NCBI GenBank assembly: GCA_947561585.1 | Contig: CANNZV010000511.1 | Coordinates: 454,632-518,631, forward strand | DNA from: Caprella mutica | Lineage: Eukaryota > Arthropoda > Malacostraca > Amphipoda > Caprellidae | Reading direction: 5' to 3' | DNA length: 64,000 nucleotides | Shown here: positions 12,991 through 26,400 of the stretch, one piece after another | How the letters are laid out: every line of letters starts with the position of its first letter | Position numbering within the stretch: position 1 is the stretch's first letter | Program-made: the position numbers and the translations under genes | The notes under the pieces: generated by a model | What the model was told of the DNA's origin: nothing | What the model saw: the letters and a program-made list of their open reading frames with translations, nothing else | The model's database searches: none

Positions 12991-13848
12991 GCGAAATCAA
13001 GATGATAAATAAATGCCGATGAAAATATGACCTTCCCGCATTCTACGAAGGTAACCAGTCTCTGATATCTTTTTTATAAATTACAGGTGTCCTACTAGGT
13101 ATCACTTAAAGAGTGTACTTTGTCCAGAACTGTGACCGCCATAACATAGGCAATAATGTCCCTTGAATTGGCTCTCAGGTACTCTATGACAGGACAAACG
13201 ACTAAAAACAAAACTCAAGTTCAAAGAGTCAACCGCCTGTTTAAAAATTTTAGGTGAGGCTTAACTTATTTTCACATAATTGTTATAGAGGTAGTGACTG
13301 CTAAAGCTTTTGTTATTGGGACTAACGAACCAATCATGAGAAGTTATTTCAGCTAAACATTATATTAAATTAGATGTTGGGTTATTTTAACACCCTCGAA
13401 ATGCATTCATTGAGTAAATTCTTTGGTAAATACTATCTTTCCTTCTACATAAATATTGTATTTTAGCGGTTTTGCTCATTGTTCAATTTCTTAATAATGA
13501 ATTTAAATAATTCATCTGCCATTAATCTGATAATTGGTTCTCTCCCCTATGTTTTCTTCCAAATGCAATCCCATACACCTTATTTATATCGTTTTTTTAT
13601 TATTCAACTGTTTGAATATTGTATTTAAGAAAATATGATTACCGAATGATTTTTTCTAATGTTTATTTCAATTTGCAGAGGCACTATCGGAAATTCATGA
13701 TTACAACTAAGTGATTGGCATTCCGTCCATAAGAGCATCGGTGTAGCTCTGAAAAATTAAACTGATTGGGATGGACATCGAGGCACTAGGAAGAAGAATA
13801 AGCGCACCGGGACTGTGGGAAGTCCACACGAGAGCCCTATCCCAACTG

Positions 13849-13870
13849 GGGTACGGTCATAAGCCCCCCT
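13849..13870. mobile_element. solo end of a Mutator-type MITE
   Basis: GGGGTACGGTCATAAGCCCC matches the TIR of the family, but the sequence inward is unrelated and no matching right end follows nearby. A truncated or different subfamily. Confidence 0.5.
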
Positions 13871-15432
13871 TCACTGTTTCCCGATATACTATATAGCGTT
13901 CGCCATTGTTTGTTTCTAGAACTCATCTTCTACCTTGGTGTTTCTACACTTTTCTTTCACAATCACGTGACTCTGGGAGTCGCTGATTGGTTCAAGTTTG
14001 CTGACGTCACGCACCATCCACTTTAAAAATAATAACACACAACTGGGCTACCCCTTTAATCTTTATACTGTGCCTCACACCCATTCCAACTAAACACTCT
14101 ACTCCTCGTGTCGAGGAACTGTTGGTTACTAAAGTAGGAGAGTTCTTCTTCATGAAGTTTTAGGTATTATTAATGGTACTTGTTATAATTATTCATAGGT
14201 TTCATTTATCGCAAATTTAAATCACATAGTCACTTTTTTTAACTGGTTATGGAAGGAGGGGAGCGGAGTGTAATTTTAAACATCCAGATATGTGCAAGAG
14301 ATAAGTTAAGGCAGGCTCTGAAGTAAAATGCGGTGGTAGCCAGAGTGGAAGGAAGTGTAGATTTGTCCACCCTAAAATTTGCTTAGAATCTGAAAAAAAT
14401 GTTAAACTTTACTAGACACGAGGGCGAGTGCGCGCGTATATTGACTGAGTAAGTTGAGTAACAGTTCTCGTTAGCACAACAGCTGATGTTAACTTACACA
14501 TTATTCTTCAAAATACTTTGGGTATCTGATCATTTTGCTCAATAATTTTCTCATCTTTGGAAATTTAACTGATGTAAGAAGATTAATTGATGAATATTCA
14601 GGCAACAGATGCAATGTTAATGACTTGAATAAGCGTTTGGTGGAGCGCGTACTAGATGCGTGCACTCTTCCTCGTTTCTCAAACGTCACTGAGCCGTGTG
14701 CGAATGCTCCCTGGACTGTCAGTCTGTCGCTAGGGTGACATTATATGTGTGTTGTGACGTCACCACAAGACGCAGCGGAACAACAAGGTGCTAACACGAT
14801 GGTCACGCTAATACGTTGTTGGTTAAGCCGCGTACACACTGGTAAGTTTCTCGAAGTGCTTTGAGTGAAGTGCCTCCATAAGTCACTTAATGGGCGTATT
14901 TCTTAAGTGCTTTCGAGAACCGCTCCGTATGGTGTTTGCACTCCGCACTGCTCAGTGTCTCTGACTCTCTGTGACTGTCAACAAATGAGGATGTCTGTGG
15001 ACTCGCAGCAACAGAGAGAACGATTGGCAAGCTGGCCGAGAAATCTCGTGACATCTTTCGTAGATGCGTTGAAAGAAAACCCTTGTCTATGGGATGCAAA
15101 AAATAATGATGACAAAGATAGGAATAGAAAAATTGAAGCTTTCAATAAAATAGTGTTGGATTTAACACCTATTAGTACATTTAATATAACTGTTGAAGAT
15201 ATTAAAAAGAAGTTAAATACTTTAAGATCTCAATATAGGAAAGAGAATGTAATGCTACAGACTTCGAAGAAGTCTGGGGCTTCTTCTGATGACGTATATA
15301 AACCGAAATTGTGGTGAGTAGAGTAGAATTTTCTATTTACTATAAGATATTAATTTATATTGGAGCCATGCATTCACAAGTAAATATGGAATTTATTGTC
15401 TACCTAGCTAGTTACTACACAACAATAATATA

Positions 15433-16721
15433 CAGGGTGGGGCGTAAGTTTGAAAGCAATTTTTCAAACATTAATATAATTCTTAAAAATAAGTTCCTAA
15501 GTAGGTGATAGGGTTTGAACTATAGTAGAGACACTACATTATGACGTGGCAGTGTTATTTTTTACAAAAATTTAGTCAATTCAAAAATGTCAGACAAAAG
15601 AGAAGCCATTATTGCTCTACACCGTGCCGGGAAGTCAGATTCCGTCATTTCAAAGACTCTCTCAATAGCAAGATCGACTGTTTGGAAGTGTGTGAAGCGT
15701 TTTAATGAGAGAGGAGACTTGACTGGTCGTCCAAGAAGTGGTAGACCACGCTCACAACGCACCAAACAACTGATAAAATGTGCCCGAGAGAAGATCAGGA
15801 GGAACCCGAAAAGGTCAATACGATTGTTAGCCAAAACAGCTAATGTGAGTCCCAGAACAATGAGAAGAGTTGTCAAAGAAGACCTAAAGATGTCCTCTTT
15901 CACCCTCCAAAAGAGACAGAAGCTGTCAGAAGCTGTAAAGAAAAAGAGATTGGAGAGAAGCAAAGCACTTCTGAGAGAATTGAAGTCTGGCACGGCTGGT
16001 GAAATTGTTTGGTCTGACGAAACAATTTTCAACGTGGAAATGGCTCACAACCGGAAGAATGACAGAATAATTGGTAAAAGTGCAAAAGACATCCCATACA
16101 ACCAAAAAACTGTCCACAGAACCATGAAACCTGCTTCAGTAATGGTCTGGGCCGCCGTTTCAGAAACTTGGAGATATCCTTTAATTTTTGTGGAACAAGG
16201 CGCCAAAATCAATGCTAAATGTTATATTGAGAATATTTTGACGCCAATGTTGGAGTCAGCTAAGGATCACTTCGGTAATGACACTCTATGGACATTTCAG
16301 CAAGACTTCACATACTGCAAATGTCACTCAAAACTGGTGCCATGACCATCTTCCACGGTTTTGGTCCAAAGAAATGTGGCCTCCCTGCTCCCCAGATGTT
16401 AGTCCTATGGACTTTTCGGTATGGTCCATTCTTGAATCAAAGACCTGTGGTAAATTCCATCGCAGTGTGGATGATTTAAAGCGTTCGCTCCAGAGATCTT
16501 GGAAGGAAATTTCACAAGAACAGTTGCGTGCCGCAGTAGGAGGAGTTCGGAGGAGATTTGAGGCTGTTATTTAAAACAAGGGGGGACATTTTGAATAAAT
16601 TTATGATTTTTGAATTTTTAAAACCCTTATGTATTAATACATTACTGTAAATTATTAAATATATTTTTCGTTGGATTATAATATGCACTTTCATTTGCTT
16701 CCAAACTTACGCCCCACCCTG
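15433..16721 (+). mobile_element. mariner/Tc1-type transposon, full length, TSD TA
   Basis: A 1289-bp element with TIRs of about 27 bp beginning CAGGGTGGGGCGTAAGTTTG and one internal mismatch. It is flanked by TA at 15431-15432 and 16722-16723. It carries one transposase gene with a frameshift (next entry). It lies in the first intron of the MADF gene, so it arrived after that gene. Confidence 0.93.
15587..16574 (+). pseudogene. mariner/Tc1-type transposase, one frameshift
   Basis: Residues 1-110 of the first frame form paired helix-turn-helix domains (KREAIIALHRAGKSDSVISK, with GRPRSGRPRS as the linker). The catalytic core follows, with the first Asp in EIVWSDETIF and the second in TFQQD near 16303. 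There the frame changes by a small deletion, exactly where the family has its QQD plus small-residue loop. The rest continues in another frame (HTANVTQNW, then PCSPDVSPMDFSVW) to a TAA at 16574. The third acidic residue is the Asp of PMD, so this is a DDD-type enzyme rather than DDE. One lesion only, hence a fairly young, non-autonomous copy. Confidence 0.88.
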
Positions 16722-17813
16722 TAAATTGATTTGCTTTTAATTTTTATTGAACTAATTGGTATTTCTAGCAACTTCGAACGTATTCTAAATTTAATTCTAA
16801 TGTTTTGATAGTTATATTTTGATAATGACATAAATAATTAAAATACCTATCTAATAACTTATTAATTCAATCATAATATATACATATCGTAATATGATTA
16901 GACGATGTAATGTTTAATGAAACCTTGTTCTGTTTCAATGTTCAAGTATTCCATATATACATAATTACTACTAAAAGTCTAAAAAGATATATCTTTGGTT
17001 GTTAAAGTAGTTACCTATGTTACTATTTTGTTGATACAAACCTTCGAGAACATTACTAGATTATTTAAATCAATTAACTTATTTAACTAAACTTGCTCTA
17101 GTATATTTTTATTCTGGAAATATAACTATATATTTCCGTCTTCTGATGCACGAGGTATATCGTGTATCTTTTAGTGCGTGTACTTTTCAGTGCACTATAA
17201 CTGTTGAAACTGGCCTTAATAACAATTGATACAATGCGTTAAATATTACATTTCATGATTTCCTACCTAGGCACTATTTTTGTTTGTAGCAAATAATAAT
17301 CTTATCTTATTAGTTTGCTGAAATAATGTGACTAGCAGTAATGAAGTATGAATATATAATATATCCATATGATAAATATATGAATGCCAGTTACCATGTA
17401 ATAATATTGAGTGATTTTCGTAGAAATGTTATTAATGGTATGATTGTTTTGCAGGTGCTTCGAACAACTCCGTTTTCTCTATGATAGGGACACTGTTTCA
17501 TCGCTAGATGTTTCAATTCAACATCCAGTTGAACCATCAACATCATCTAATGTTATTAATGAAGTACGTACTTGCACATTTATTAGTTTTGTGGTTATAA
17601 TTGCTATACATAAAAGTAATATTGCACATATTCTATATGATTTTTTTTTTTTGAGAAATATGAACATTTAAAGGAGAAGGAAAAACGATATGGTAATTAT
17701 ATTATTTTAATAGTTACATCATGGCACAGCACACGCCTATTAATGGCTGAACTATAGGTACCAGTAATTTCAACCTGTTGACAACAACGAAATATATTAT
17801 AAGAAATAGTCTA

Positions 17814-18609
17814 CTACGCTCGGTTGTTCTGCCAAGGTACTGCGCCTTCGTTGTTGAAATAATGACTGAAATCATCCCTAATCTTCTTTGCCCTCACTGA
17901 ACTTGGACGAGGGATTCTCTGCATTCCTAGTAGGGACGGATCCTGACGCCATCCCTCTTGGTTAACTATTCCAGTAGAGAGATTTTCATGATCCATATCT
18001 TCACTCCGCTTTGCTTTTTGTTATCAAGAAATTGTGCAGACAAATGCAACAGAGAACAATATCAACCACTTTATCAGGCGACAATCCAATAGGTGCTGGA
18101 AATATTCGAAATCGGTTGGCTAAAATACCAAAGGCATTTTCAACAGTTCGCCTAGCACGTGAAAGACGGTAGGAGAATACATTCTCTTCAGACGACATGC
18201 TTCGATGAGAAAAAGGTTTCATCAAATATTCCGTCAACGGAAACGCATCGTCACCTACGAAGACGTGTAGTAATATCCGCTGACTCTCGCGTATGGTACA
18301 TGGTGGTGGCAAATGAAGCTCACCTGTCTCAATTTTTTGTTTCAATGAACGAACATCTTTGCCAAACTCCTGTATCAGACACTCTGCCATTGGAACCCAC
18401 ATCAACGTATAAAATCTACAATGTGCATCTACCAAGGCTAGTAAAATTATGCTGTGTGATCCTTTATTATTAAAATAATAGGATCCAGATCCAGCCGGAG
18501 GTTTGATCTGAACATGTTTCCCGTCTAGTGAAACAAGGCAGTTCGGGAAGTTCCATTGCATGTAGAAGTTTTCAGAAACTTGTTTCCAATCTTCAGTTGA
18601 TGTTGGCAT
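17814..18609 (-). pseudogene. PIF/Harbinger DDE transposase, N-terminus missing, frameshifted
   Basis: Minus-strand reading from 18609 gives NCLVSLDGKHVQI (first catalytic Asp), HVFVGDDAFPL (second) and SRARRTVENAFGILANRFRI (catalytic Glu), the standard HARBI1-like core. After the stop near 18001 the family's tail resumes in another frame at 17996-17814, ending DDFSHYFNNEGAVPW. Between the first and second Asp, around 18395-18320, the expected VGSNGRVSD-like loop is out of frame and two compensating shifts restore the frame. The stop at 18001 marks a third. No N-terminal exon was found to the right. The acceptor for this exon (18610-18637, minus) overlaps the acceptor of MADF exon 3 on +, so the two genes interlock. 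Confidence 0.8.
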
Positions 18610-18970
18610 CTGAAATAAACATTTTTATTATTTTTCAGATAGATGATGACATGCTGGCCCTGCCCTGCTCAATGAAGAAGGCATAAACGTAGAGCTGAAC
18701 AAATCACCAATTCAAGAGGAACAACGTAACCTTCCAAAAAAAAAGAGAAAGGTTGAACTGAGTTCAGAAGATAAACTGTTAGAACAAGCCGTTTCTACCC
18801 TTGCTAAATTTTCATCAAAAGTGGAAGAAGATCCATTTGGCGCAATGGTGAGCCATGAACTCAAAGCTATCAGCCTCGACCAACAAATATTAGTCAAAAA
18901 GATAGTAAATGATGCACTATTCTTTAGAAAATGCAATGCACTGACAATTAATTCTACGATTACTAATTGA

Positions 18971-20119
18971 AATATGTAAAAATATTGTTTTAGTGCTTGT
19001 TTATTTTCTAAAGATTAGTGCATTATTTATTACCATCTTAAATGGATATAATTAAATTTTCAAAGTGTAATACAACTAGCTACCATTAAAATATGTTAAA
19101 CAAATGAAATATTTCTAAATTGGCTCTTTAACTATCCTTTCGCTGAAATACATACATATACATACATACATATTGAGACAAGTTTCATTGAAACGTCGAT
19201 ACATACATATATATATATGTGTGTAGATGATCTAATACCTGGACCCAAAGTGTACTTTAGGTGGATAATATGCCGTTAAGGGGCATGCCACTTAATGGCA
19301 TAGTTTAAATCGTTAATTTTATAAAATTCTGTGATCAGATGTTGTTCATTGTGATATATTCAGGTGCAATTTTGTCCATTAAATCACTGTACAAAATCAT
19401 TTTTTAATCAGTTTTGAAATGAAGGAGATAATTTTGTGTCTCAAGATAATTTTCGTATATATATAGATGACCTTTTAAGTGGATGCATAAGTTGGAATAT
19501 GCAAACAATAGATGGCGCTACTGGAATTTTTTTGAAATTTATTATTTTTATTTTCAATTAAATAATTCGATCACATTTACATAAGAGAAGAGTATCTATT
19601 TGATCATTTAGGTAAATAAATTAATTTTAGACTCTAACTAAATTAATTTCATCATTTTTCTTTAACTTTTCTCATGATTTTATTTTTCAATGCCTAGTCT
19701 TTATAATTCGTAATAGGTAAGGCTCATAGTTACCTATCTTACAGTTTTACATTTTCGTAATGAAACAGTTTCACAATTAAGAAAATTGTTGGTAAATTAT
19801 AGTTACTATACAGATGATTGATTCAGTCTGTGACAATTTTTTGAGTTATCGGACAGTTTTACATCTTCGTGCATTGTTGGTAGATTTTAATAGTTTTTGA
19901 ATTGATAAAAAGCTTTGTGGGGTCAATTATGAGTTATCGACCATTTTTACCTCTTTGAGCATGGTAAGTAGATTCAATAAGTACATTTTAAGGGGTGGTG
20001 AACCTTTGGACAAACTTTCTTTCTCGTGTCGATAAATCGATAGTGTGATATTAATAATGGATGGTAGTGATGTTAGATTATTTTTTTTTAAATCTATCAA
20101 AAAAGATAAAATTGAATTA
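18971..20119. other. AT-rich stretch with short microsatellites, no gene seen
   Basis: Short TACATA and ATATAT runs around 19145-19220. From 19700 onward there are several copies of a motif like AGTTATCGGACAGTTTTACA, related to the MITE ends at 42175 and 61819. Confidence 0.4.
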
Positions 20120-20872
20120 CAGGCATGCCTCGCTTTAAGTACAACTCACTTTAATAAAAGTGGTCCTTGTTTTGAGTCATTTTTCGAATAAGGACCGTTC
20201 GTAAACATAGAAAACCGAGACAATTTTTGTGATTATTTCACGGTAACTAAAGAAAACATCAAAATTATAATCCAGATGAGGTTATTAGAAGCAATTGGTT
20301 CAGAAATTCAACATGTCCTATTTTATGGTTAGTTCCGTGTTATCACTGGATTCAATATTTTCGAACACGTAAAAATCTTTATACAATAAAAGTCAATAAT
20401 CATTATTTAACTTTTATATCAATTGGCATTCATGATAACAATTTGAATAGAAGTTTAATAATAATTATCATTATTGTATTTTCTTTTCGGACGTGACAGA
20501 ATATGTAGAACGTATCAATAACTTGAAACTAAGTAGGTACTCTTCTTCCAAAAATATTGCTGTTTCTTCAATGTAACACAATAATTATAGAAATCTAAGT
20601 ATCTATCAATTACTCACCTAAACTGAGTGAGAGTTAAGCTATGTTTGGATTTTAAAACCTTTAATTTCACTAATTTAAACTTTCATCACAATCACAATTA
20701 CCGTTTGTTAAGAGGCTTATATAGTTCTTTAACTCTAAAACAAATTTTCTTTCAATAACTCATAGAAAATAAGACAAATAATCAAGGAGTGACAATTATA
20801 AATTTGTTACTTTTATTCGCTTTTGGTAACTAAACTGAGTCGTGATTTGGTAACTAAAGCGGGGGATGCCTG
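20120..20872. mobile_element. non-autonomous Tc1/mariner-type element, TSD TA
   Basis: A 753-bp non-coding element. The left end is CAGGCATGCCTCGCTTTA and the right end is the complement of CAGGCATCCCCCGCTTTA. TA flanks both sides (20118-20119 and 20873-20874). CAG termini with a TA duplication suit the Tc1/mariner superfamily. No transposase remains. Confidence 0.75.
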
Positions 20873-21716
20873 TATTGCAAAACAGCTGCGCCATCTACAG
20901 TGTCCCACTGTAAATATTCAGTTGCAAGAAACGTTTGCACTTATGATTTGGCATACTTTCTCAATAAATTTAGAAACTTAATTTTTTCTGAACATTTTAA
21001 TATTCTATTTGAAATAAGATACCTGGGATTAACGTTACATATATAGTGGCGCCCTCCCAGTAAATGCTTTTAGTTCAAAGAATGATATTTTTTATAAAGT
21101 TTACCACCCCTCTAAGTCAGAGAATTGATAAATTAATCTTGCTAGGTACATCCTATGCTATCAAATAGTTCTAAATTTTCAAGCACGGTAGGTATTTTTA
21201 TAGCTATTAATTATTAATGTGATTGAATTGGAAACTAGATTTGTTGGTTATTTTCGGTCAGTTCTTTTTTGAGCATGGAGGGTATTTTTATTAGTTCTTA
21301 TTTAAGTGATTCAATTGTAAAACTTTGGTATGGTAAATTCTAAGTTATCAAACAGCTCCTTAAGTCTTGGGTAATCCCATAGTTCCTTCGAGATGTTGAA
21401 AATTAATTTGCTATGTAGATTATTCTTAATAGGTACATTAAAGTGTAGTTTTTATTACATTTGAGTAAATATCATGTATGCTTTAATGACAGTTTTGGAT
21501 AAAAAACTAACTGATCATAATTAAATAAATTCACTGTGCAAATAGACTGAAAGTATAGGTTAAATGAGAAGCGGTTTGAAATATAACATGCAATTTATTA
21601 GAAAATATTCCCTGTAGCTCAACTCTATACGCTATGCCATCTTCCTTAAATAAGTAAACACAAAACAATAAAAAAAACTATAAATTGTATAAGTAAATAA
21701 GTAATCGCCATGAGAT

Positions 21717-21722
21717 TTTATT
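21717..21722 (-). terminator. polyadenylation signal AATAAA of the minus-strand gene
   Basis: AATAAA on the minus strand, about 80 bases past the TGA at 21803-21805. It is the nearest such hexamer downstream of the last exon, so it probably ends the long transcript. Confidence 0.5.
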
Positions 21723-21802
21723 TCCTTCCTCTCTTCTTGCTCTTGCTCATAATCCACTCATTATTCATTTTTGCTCTTAAATATACGAGCTTCTTCTAAT
21801 GA

Positions 21803-24800
21803 TCAAATCCGATAAGTGTTTCTAAAGAATACAGGCTTGAGGAAACTCTCCAATTCTTCTTTCTCTGGAATTATTAATATCATAAGAAAGTAGCGTAGTT
21901 AGAATGGAAAAAATATATATCTAAATAGCAAGAGGCTATAAGAATAAGGCAATACTCACTCGGGTATCTACCTAATACACTGACATAATTAGATATTTTC
22001 ATAGTATCAGCTTTGCACCATCTTACGAGTCGCCTGCCTGCAAAAATATGTTGAGAATTAGAAATTTACTTCATCAAAAAGTATCATGATGATTATTAAT
22101 ATTAGGAGGATAAGTTTATACAGAAAATGACAGGTAAATACGTTGTTAATCAATAGAAATTAAAAAAAATCGAGGAATCTGAAAAGGAAAGATTTTATTT
22201 AAGTACATGAAGTTCTTCCAATTAATGATGGCAATTTGATTCTTTTTCTATTTAAACGAAAATGATCGAATTTGATGCTCTCTAATTAAAAATATTATAT
22301 CAAAGTATCTCATACCGACAGCAGTACTGATAACTGAGATAGTTTTCTCTCACTGCTGATAATAACACCAAAAAAGTATAGATTTACCATATAGAGCTTT
22401 GAACGGTTAATAATAAAGTAATAGGTACAGTCAAAGAAAAGTGTATCTGTGATGACATTTTGACAGTTTTCTAATTTGACATTTCATAAAATAAACTTTA
22501 GTAATTCTTATGTTTGTAATTACTTATCATTGCTCTGAGTACAGGATGATAAAATTACAAGAATTAAAAAACTGTGATTTGCGAAACTAGCATCATATGG
22601 AGACTCTTTTTCTTGATAATACATAATTGAATTATCGAGATCTTATTCTAATTTTTGACCTAAATAAGTGTTTTTCAAGTTGAAAGTTTGAAATAACTAA
22701 TAATACAAGAGACATTGTTAGGGATAGTAAATCGACAGCTTCGGGCTCGAGGAAGCAATATATAGATATAGAAGAAATTAAAAATATAATTACCTCTGGA
22801 ATTTTTCGGTGTCGGAAGATTCACGTTTCTTTTCATATTGGAGGACTCTCCGTGAATCTGAAATAGATAAAGTTGTTTAAAATAGATTCAACGTAAAATA
22901 ATAAACTAATAACATATATTTTGATTGAATTAAATTACATATTCAATTACATATATTTTTTAGCTACCTCTGGAATATAATCAAGTTTTCGGTGAACAGA
23001 TCTCATTGGCTGCTCCTTTTCAAAACTGCTTCTTTTCCTTTCTGTAATAAAAAGAACAACAAATTAGTGCTTCTTGTGTCTAAGAAATTATGAGAAAATT
23101 TGTGAGGGAATTAAAATAAGGAATGACAGCCAAATTAACTATATCTCCACAACCAGTAAGGAGTTAAATTACCTACAGAACTGATATTAATTTCTATGAA
23201 TAATGTGAATAAATGTGTAGTAATACTGCTAAATTTAGACTGTGAGGCAATAAATTACATTACATCACGATTTTGTTGCGAAAAATATGTGCCAATTTGT
23301 GTATAAAACACTAGTAACATATATTCGTTGTAGGGCAGACTAACAAAATTACTGTAACTATAGTGAATTTTGATAATGAATATTTAGTTAACCAATTGAT
23401 AACCAATTACTTTATTCATACCTTTATTACATATAAAATCTACACAATTATTTTTTGTATTTCAAAATGTTACTTAATCTTTTGTAATATCTCAAGTTCT
23501 ACAATGATAGTAGAAAAAATTTTGGTCAATCATACTAAATAATAAAATAGTGATATCCCTATAAATTTATAGGGATAATCAATTACAGATAATAAACTAG
23601 CAAATTTTCAGTTCAGATAAAAATAACAGGTCAGGCTGACTTATTAGTTGAGTCAAAGTAAACACAAGATAGGAGTTTTCTTCTTGATCAATTCGTATAA
23701 TTCAGTAAATTGTCTTAACTGAATGTATCTGTCTTTTAATTAGGAGTAGATTACTCTTTTTAGTGAATCAAGAATATTGGAAAGAGTCACATTGACTCCC
23801 AAGGACGAGTCAGTTTAGAGGACAATTGAATACTCAAATTTTGAGTCAATTTGATGCCTGTGTTTCTCTCAGTGTAGCTACAAGAAAAGTAGGAAACATG
23901 GCAATGATAAAGGTACTAGATAAGACTGAGCGGTTAGAAAGAAAGTATATACTAGTTGACCATTGCAAATTAATTCTCACTTTTCATATCCTCTTCATAA
24001 TCAGAAGAATCCAATGCTGTTTCAACTATTGGCTGAAACAATGGATCAGTGTGCGAGTCATTGTCCGATGAGATGTCCGACTTGTCAGATGGTGGAGAAT
24101 CAAAACGCACTGTAAGAGAAAAATCAATGGCTCTCAGTTAATTTGGAGAATATTAACAACATTTATCATTCAGGGATCAGAAAATCACAAAACTAAAACA
24201 TGCTTTGAAAAATTTACCACATTCATTGATTTTATTGCAGATTGTTTATTTCACTTATGAGTGAAAAATTTCACTCATAAGTATCAATATATGATAAAAG
24301 TCGTTGCTGTTTACATAGATTCATTGAATCATTTTTATTTAAATGAAAACATAGCTATGTCTTCACTTTATGAGGAAATTATTTCATAATAAGACCTAAT
24401 ATATACTTACTTGACTTTCGAGCCCGTAAACTGTCTATTCTTTTCTTCTGATTATGATTCCTTTCCTCAAGTTCCTCGGAAGAATTTTCTTCAGAAAACA
24501 ACATTGATAGAAAAATTAGGAAAATCATGTCAAGTGGAATTAAGTATATCAACAATATTTTTCAAATATCTACCAGCAGAATATGCAATGCAAATCAAAT
24601 TCTTCACGGGAATTTCGAAAATTGTACATCTAAATAAGTCTTACGCTTTCTAGCAATAAATCAAGCTAAATCATCAATTGACATCTTTATTTATTCCAAA
24701 ATTTCATTATATTTAATTTGGAACTTAATTCTTACTAATCTTCAATCTATGACATATCTCAGACGATTTACTTACCAATGAACTCCGTCGCAATAACAGG

Positions 24801-25737
24801 GGTTGTTATTGTTATTATTTTTCCAGGGGTTGATATAATATCCGCATTTACCTGATTTGGAGTTTTTGATCTTTCTTCTGGAGAAAGAGAAGAGAATGAT
24901 AATAGGAAAACTTTGCATAAAATTTCGAGATGAGTAATTATAGCGAATAAGGTGTATATTTATATCAATAAATGATAAAATTTGAAAGTAAAAAAAACAA
25001 AAATTCAAGAGAAACAAAAATATTACCAACTTACCTGAAATTTCTGATGCATAGGTGTCATGTAAAAATTTTCCAACGGAAGATAGAGTTGCCTGTGCTC
25101 TAGGAGCTTGATATACATTTTTATTTATATCAGCGGAATGGCCCATATGATCATAGAACAGATCTTCGTTACCGTCATGTATTTTAGCTCTCATAGTTGA
25201 GAGATAATGTCTCACTTGAGTTGAGGTTATCTCTACACCACTTTTGCAACTAATCACCCTGAAATCGTGATAACCACTACAGTATGTGTTGGACTTAATG
25301 CTAGGGAACACATACGAATTATTTTTAGATATTTTTGCATTTCTTCTAATAGTGTCATCAGTGAGGTAATTTAATAGCGGAGAGAGTGATTTTGGAATTA
25401 TTACGTCTATTATTTTTTTTGGATTTTTGCCAGCTAAGTATGCAATGTAGTACTCCTTCATCATTACATCTTCACAATCTTCATTTATTATCCATTCTCC
25501 ATTGAGTGCCTGTGAGAGATCTGTTAATTTCATACCAGATATCTCGTTAGCACTCCTTCCATTCATCAAAATTAATTTAGTTATGACAAGGCGTCTAATT
25601 TGAGGAAAATCTTCAAATGACAATGTTTCTTCCTCTATGAATGATTTCAGTCCATCTTCAATGAAAGTCTTCATTTTTTGAATATCACTGGATTCCGGCA
25701 AATTGACTGGACGTCGGCTGTGTTCCATCCTTCTCAT
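21803..25737 (-). CDS. tyrosine-recombinase-like gene, C-terminal exons
   Basis: Eight minus-strand exons in order: 25737-25035, 24877-24852, 24474-24411, 24109-23981, 23041-22968, 22857-22794, 22037-21960 and 21864-21803 (TGA). Every junction has GT and AG and the phases agree throughout, giving one open reading frame. The first exon is a tyrosine recombinase-like domain: Arg61 in MNGRSANEISGM, Arg176 in TSTQVRHYLSTM, and the GHSADINKNVY block with His200 and Tyr209. Box II has Thr where His is usual, so activity is uncertain. Then come an acidic, Ser-rich stretch (DKSDISSDNDSHTDP), basic patches (KKRKRSS) and a short Trp-containing tail ending FFRNTYRI. The domain resembles a family of unnamed zinc-finger/recombinase proteins of invertebrates and fish. 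The 24474 acceptor (CCGAG) is weak but is the one that keeps frame. Upstream exons lie beyond the 25.8-kb insertion. Confidence 0.72.
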
Positions 25738-25989
25738 CTGTAATTAAAGTATAAAAGTTCGATATTGAAAATATTAATTTACCTAGCCATTACCTTTTTA
25801 GCGATAACTCTGTCAACATAACATAAAATACTAACTACCCATTTGGTTCAATTATATTGGTTGTAATCACATTCTTATCATAATTGCAAACATCTTCACG
25901 ACATTAAAGTTTCTAGATATTATAGAGAATAAATTTCTATGGAGACACTCATACCCAGGGAGAAAATTATAGGGGGGACATAGAAGATT

Positions 25990-26400
25990 TTGGGAGATTA
26001 AAGGAGTCTTTCTACCATAATCATAGAAGAGAATTGGGGGTGCTTATGTCCAAGTTTTCTACCATGTTCACTCCTATAACTAAAAGGGGGAATCTCCTAT
26101 ACTATCAGATGATTTCACCCATAATCATAGAAGATTTTGGGAGATTAAAGGAGTCTTTCTACCATAATCATAGAAGAGAATTGGGGGTGCTTTTGTCCAA
26201 GTTTTCTACCATGTTCACTCCTATAATTAAAGGGGGGAATCTCCTATACTATCAGATAATTTCACCCATAATCATGGAAGATTTTGGGAGATTAAAGGAG
26301 TATTTCTACCATAATCATAGAAGAGAATTGGGGGTGCTTCACTCTTATAATTTAAGGGGGGTATCTCCCATAATATCTGATTATCTCACCTATAATTAAA
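25990..26400. repeat. subterminal tandem repeat of the left arm
   Basis: Near three units of about 130 bp with ATTTTGGGAGATTAAAGGAG and AGAGAATTGGGGGTGCTT. The right arm has the mirrored array at 51190-51720 with about one more unit. Arrays of this kind just inside the termini are often transposase binding sites in large foldback-type elements; here that is inference. Confidence 0.75.

Larger units (their letters stand above)
11830..14820. other. AT-rich stretch, mostly without recognisable features
   Basis: No convincing gene. Contains the tandem block at 12640-12990 and the MITE end at 13849. 14500-14740 is open on both strands for about 65 codons without a motif. Confidence 0.4.
14985..18970 (+). 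pseudogene. MADF-domain gene of a PIF/Harbinger element, frameshifted
   Basis: Three exons: 14985-15313, 17455-17563 and 18639-18970. Exons 1 and 2 encode a MADF (Myb/SANT-like DNA-binding) domain: LVTSFVDALKENPCLWD, then FNKIVLDLT, then the split tail PKLW|CFEQLRFL. The split tryptophan codon is restored exactly by the splice. Exon 3 gives a basic stretch (PKKKRKVEL, NLS-like) and a helical end, DPFGAMVSHELKAISLDQQ, like the oligomerising C-terminus of these proteins. In these transposons the MADF protein usually binds DNA and helps bring the transposase to the nucleus. Exon 3 is out of frame after its first codons; a tandem CCCTG duplication at 18658-18667 accounts for the shift. The start could instead be an in-frame ATG at 14907. 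Intron 1 holds a mariner-type element and intron 2 holds the transposase on the other strand. Confidence 0.75.
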
